Source: Rhytidiadelphus loreus (lineage: Eukaryota; Streptophyta; Bryopsida; Hypnales; Hylocomiaceae). From it: a stretch of DNA of 64,000 nucleotides. Made by a program: the position numbers and the translations under genes. Below are positions 60,401-64,000 of the stretch, piece by piece; within the stretch, counting starts at the first letter, position 1; the number at the start of each line of letters is the position of its first letter. Under the pieces are notes generated by a model. The model was given only the letters and a program-made list of their open reading frames with translations, was not told the DNA's origin and made no database searches. The stretch lies in the NCBI GenBank assembly GCA_947034895.1, contig OX344763.1, positions 63,941,093 to 64,005,092 on the forward strand. Direction: 5' to 3'.

Positions 60401-63400
60401 GAGTGATTCTGAGATATGGAAGTCAATGAACTGAACATGGAGGACACTTGTGCAAGTACGTTCCATGACGAGGACCCAACTCAAGCATTTCATGTGACTT
60501 CTGCGTGACATTTTAATGACATGATGTCGTGCCACCTGCAATGTGGCCAATGTAGCCATTCCCATAATAGAAGTTCTAGCAAAACTGATCAAAGTACAGA
60601 TCAGCCAATAACCCCGACATTGACATCCTCTTCATGCGTACAATTAGTACATCATGAGTACCTATATGAAGAGAGAATACGGAGTATCCTCGAACGCTAA
60701 GCTGTTCTACATTTCAAGAACAAGAGCTTGGTTGGAACAACCAATTCTTCTTAGAAAACTGAGTACTTCGCTACACAGCTGAGGATGGGATGAAGCGCTA
60801 TGCATGAAAGTATAGTAGCATAGAAGTCCGACTGTCGATATGTACTTTACCTGAACATTGCAGAAACGTGAATGATAGTATCCATCGTTAGCATGTCCTT
60901 CGCGCCCAAAAATTTGATGATTGGCAAGTCACCTGCATATGTGTACACAACTTTCCAATGTTGTGGACTGCTTCGCCGTGGAGCTCAACAACAGGAGACC
61001 CTTTCTTCGCATACGTGGAAACACAAGTTTCAATAGGTCATCCGTTGAAGTAAGAATTTGTCGTTGCTTGTCCTTTCTACCAATGGCATAGAAAACATTG
61101 CTTTTGTGCAAAACATCATATTCTTCCATTAGCGTGGCCATTGAGTCTTCTATGCAGGTGATCGTAAGCTGTAGAAGTTCTCGATGCAGAACTTTGTGCT
61201 TGAGAAGACCATCTCATCTTCAACAAGTATGATACCTTTCAGTAATTGGCACTTCACAAGCACTTATTCACAGAAAGTGTAAGTTGCAGGCGTCATAGTT
61301 GGCATTGCCTGCTTGCTGTCCAATGAAGTCTGCAAATGAATAGGATGAACATGGTTAATATGTCAGTGCTTGCAAAGTGTTCACCCGTTTGCACACAAAT
61401 GTGAAATTCTACATATAAGAATGTTTAGAACCCCCTCATTCACAGCAATGTCTCGTACAACACAACATATACAATAGTATTTGCACGATTCGGTCATTTC
61501 ATTCAATTAATATAGTGAACATGTGCAGAATTACACGTGGATGATAAGAAGTTCACATTACATTTGAAAGCTGGGAAGCGATTGCATAGCCCATGCAAGT
61601 TTAGAAGGGAATCCACTGTGGACATTACCACATCTGTAGGACATGGCTGCACAGTTCCTGGCTCTACAAGCTTTCAATTCGCGAATGCAGTCTATGCACA
61701 CAACGTACATGGAAGCTGCTGTCCTAATAAATGTTTTCCTTCAAAGTAGTCCCTAAATATACAATACTCGGAAAACAATGACTGCAGTTATTGCACTTGG
61801 TAGCAACGACGACAGTCATGCATTGCACATTTAACTTTGTCTTCTCCTCACACATGATGTGCGCGAGCAGTTGAGCACACGGTAGAAGAAGAATGCTCCT
61901 CACATGCATCCCTTGCAAGACAATTACGTCACTTGTACAAAAAACATTGAGTGCCTGCTTGATATGAATTCATCGACATCTGTCTTTCATGAACCTCGCT
62001 GAACAAGAAAGTACCAACTACATGTACATTTCAGACAGGAAGCACCAACTGCTAGAAATCGTACTAAGTGTACATTACAGGAGCTGTTGTTGCATACCAT
62101 GTACAAGGTCATGAAGTGAAGCATGCTCTTTTTTGCTGCCAATCCCAATTCAGATGAAGGTACTACACGCGCATTTGCTGCACGACTCTTCCTTTCGACT
62201 CTTGAAAATGTACACTACAAGAATCTGAAATGCATCACTTCTACATGTTTAGTACGGAAGTAGATGTGGAAGTTGACATGTCAATTCTGTATAGCTTCCG
62301 AAGACTGCTCATGCAAAATAAACTGATAGAGTTGGACAATACCTTTCCAAGCGAGTGTCATGTTTGCCATCGAAGTTGCTTCACTTGTACGAAGTACTGC
62401 GGACCGACATTTGTATTTCTAGTAGCCTGCGCGAGGTCAAGTACGACCGACTTTACACCTGTGTGTACAGAAGCGATGTTAACAGTTCACAACTTCAAAA
62501 TTGACAAGAAGCTTCACAAAGTTGTTGAATGTCATGAATGGCAAGACTAATGAGCAACGGTACCGTGCAATCAAATCAACGACTTTGCTTTCACAAATGG
62601 CTGAAGACGACGATGCTCACTGTACACATGGTGTTTGCTACGCTTGGCTCTTGTCGGTGTCATCCGTGTCAAGACTATAAGCCTTGTGCAGACCGCTTGA
62701 AACCTCATGACAACATTTTGTACTCATCGTAGAGACGGGGAGAACATGGCACAACTGTTATTTATGGAACCTCAATAAAGTGCTATCCATACTATTCAAT
62801 GAGAATCCTCGTCCATTGTGAATGAACATGCGACATCGTTTTGAAGACAATAAATTCCACATCCTGTGAATAAAGTGCAATCACTACCACACAGTATGAT
62901 GACAAGTAAGATGTTCCAAGCGCTGCTAACATGGTCATCAGGTCTTTCCTTTATCTTGTTGATATTCTAACACCTTATACGTTGGATTACATTCTCTATT
63001 GTTACGCTGCATGTACTTTGAAGACTTCTTTTCATATAGCCACATGTCGGCATGTAGTGTAGCACAATGAATGAAGCTTGTGAATGTAAAACAGAACATG
63101 CATATTGTACTTGTACTCACATGAAATTTGTCTTCTTAGGAAGGCTTCACAATTGAACATAGACAACTTGTCGTACTTGATCAAAGAGTGTGCCTCATAT
63201 CCACAGCCTTTCTTCTAGAGTTGCCATGCTGATAGAAGTGCATGTTATGACTGTCTATTCCAATGTCCGCAACCAAACAGCCGGAAGTTCACGTTCCACA
63301 CGAACGAATGAAACGCATTTACCTGTCGCTAAGACGGACAACAGTAACTGAGTAGGAGACCACCGACCACCCAGTATGCAGACCTCCATGTCGATCCCAG

Positions 63401-64000
63401 AAGACATCAACGCTACGAGAACGTCTATCCAATGACAATGATAAGAACTTCGTTTAAGTTATAAAGTTCATGAACTACTGAAACTACTACACAACGAAAG
63501 AAGGGAATGGACTGATAAGATTGCTTGCCATCCAATACGCTAAGCTTTTTCCTACCACAAGGGCTTTATATGACTACAGTACGGCATTCAATGCTTCCTA
63601 CTTCGAAATGCAAGCTTTTAGTCCAGTGCGTTAGAGACGATGTTATTGAAACATTAAATGTGCTCCACAACTGTATAGAGCAGATTGTGTTAGCGGGCAT
63701 TTGTGAACATGCACCAAGTCATTCATAGACAACTATGGACAATACATCAAAAAGGCTTCATGGAAGTCCTCACCTATACATGCCTGGGTTCCTCCTCTTC
63801 CAATTTAGAAAAGCAGCAGGCTTTTTCCGTAGCCTGTATTGCTGCCTTGCGGTAGCCAAGTGCCAAAAACAAACAACCGCGGCATACTGGCGGTGCTCTT
63901 GCGTCTCACAGGTACATTGCTGCCCTCCTGCAATATGCAAACACAAATACTGCTCAAATGACGTCGGCAATGCTTGTGCACAGTTACATTTAAGTAACAA
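57481..64000. other. No supportable gene; repeat-like non-coding sequence
   Basis: Only short unrelated open frames occur (the longest, 57426-57752 on +, has no recognisable feature). 57,750-58,150 is rich in CCGG-containing words like those at 44.4-45.5 kb. From 58,382 (CACTATGAGAAAGTC, a possible CACTA start) onwards the sequence keeps an even composition with frequent TGTACA, GTCATG and GAAGTC words. A minus-strand frame is open at the right window edge (63770-64000) but looks like chance. Confidence 0.4.
60119..60205 (+). repeat. Tandem duplication, 47-bp unit
   Basis: CATCTGCAGTATGTGTGACT with AAATCTAAACT is repeated 47 bp later with three differences. A second local repeat, GAATGCCTAGGTGGC, occurs near 59,984 and 60,070. 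Confidence 0.75.

Overview
The window is nuclear DNA of a eukaryote, most probably a land plant. The evidence is multi-exon genes with GT-AG introns, an En/Spm (CACTA) TNP2-type transposase, a Mutator-like (MULE) transposase with a SWIM zinc finger, telo-box-like sequence and long tandem satellites. I cannot name the species. The MULE lineage looks to me like the type common in mosses, lycophytes and ferns, but that is from memory only. No rRNA, tRNA, CRISPR array or prokaryotic operon was recognised.

Layout. (1) 1-7,880: satellite array of ~256-bp monomers containing two near-identical 2,811-bp eleven-monomer higher-order copies, with decayed monomers to ~8,190. (2) 8,300-14,155 (+) and 16,950-22,030 (-): two convergent paralogues, A and B, of an unusual family. 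An N-terminal ParB-like domain (DGNHR motif) is followed by a charged coiled-coil-like stretch and a C-terminal domain with the motif order of beta-class N4/N6 amino-methyltransferases, but with altered catalytic and cofactor motifs. Intron positions and phases are conserved. A has one in-frame TAG; B has at least five lesions. (3) 22,140-24,560: two GC-rich minisatellites of opposite strand asymmetry around a possible divergent promoter near 23.9 kb. (4) 25,162-28,941: decayed MULE transposase. (5) 30,590-30,890: TTTCATCCAC microsatellite, matching in inverted orientation the one at 15.78-16.05 kb. (6) 31,436-37,249: two decayed same-strand genes, one with a methyltransferase-like motif I (FAGG) and one FCP1/NLI-interacting-factor-like phosphatase. 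(7) 38.1-55.1 kb: nested transposons. These are a DUF4216 fragment, an unrecognised element ORF split by a 2.1-kb CACTA-like insertion with a TGG target duplication and by a 564-bp inverted-repeat element, a TNP2 pseudogene split by a 621-bp MITE, and a decayed Transposase_24-like ORF. (8) 55.4-56.7 kb: ~175-bp tandem repeat. (9) 56.7-64 kb: no supportable gene.

Almost every recognisable coding relic is broken mainly by TAG, TAA or TGA codons with the frame open on both sides. Where the original residue can be guessed, most fit C-to-T change at CAG, CAA or CGA. This is what methylated, silenced plant repeats would be expected to accumulate. The best candidate for an undescribed system is the ParB-methyltransferase-like pair A/B, with a third methyltransferase-like relic about 11 kb beyond B.
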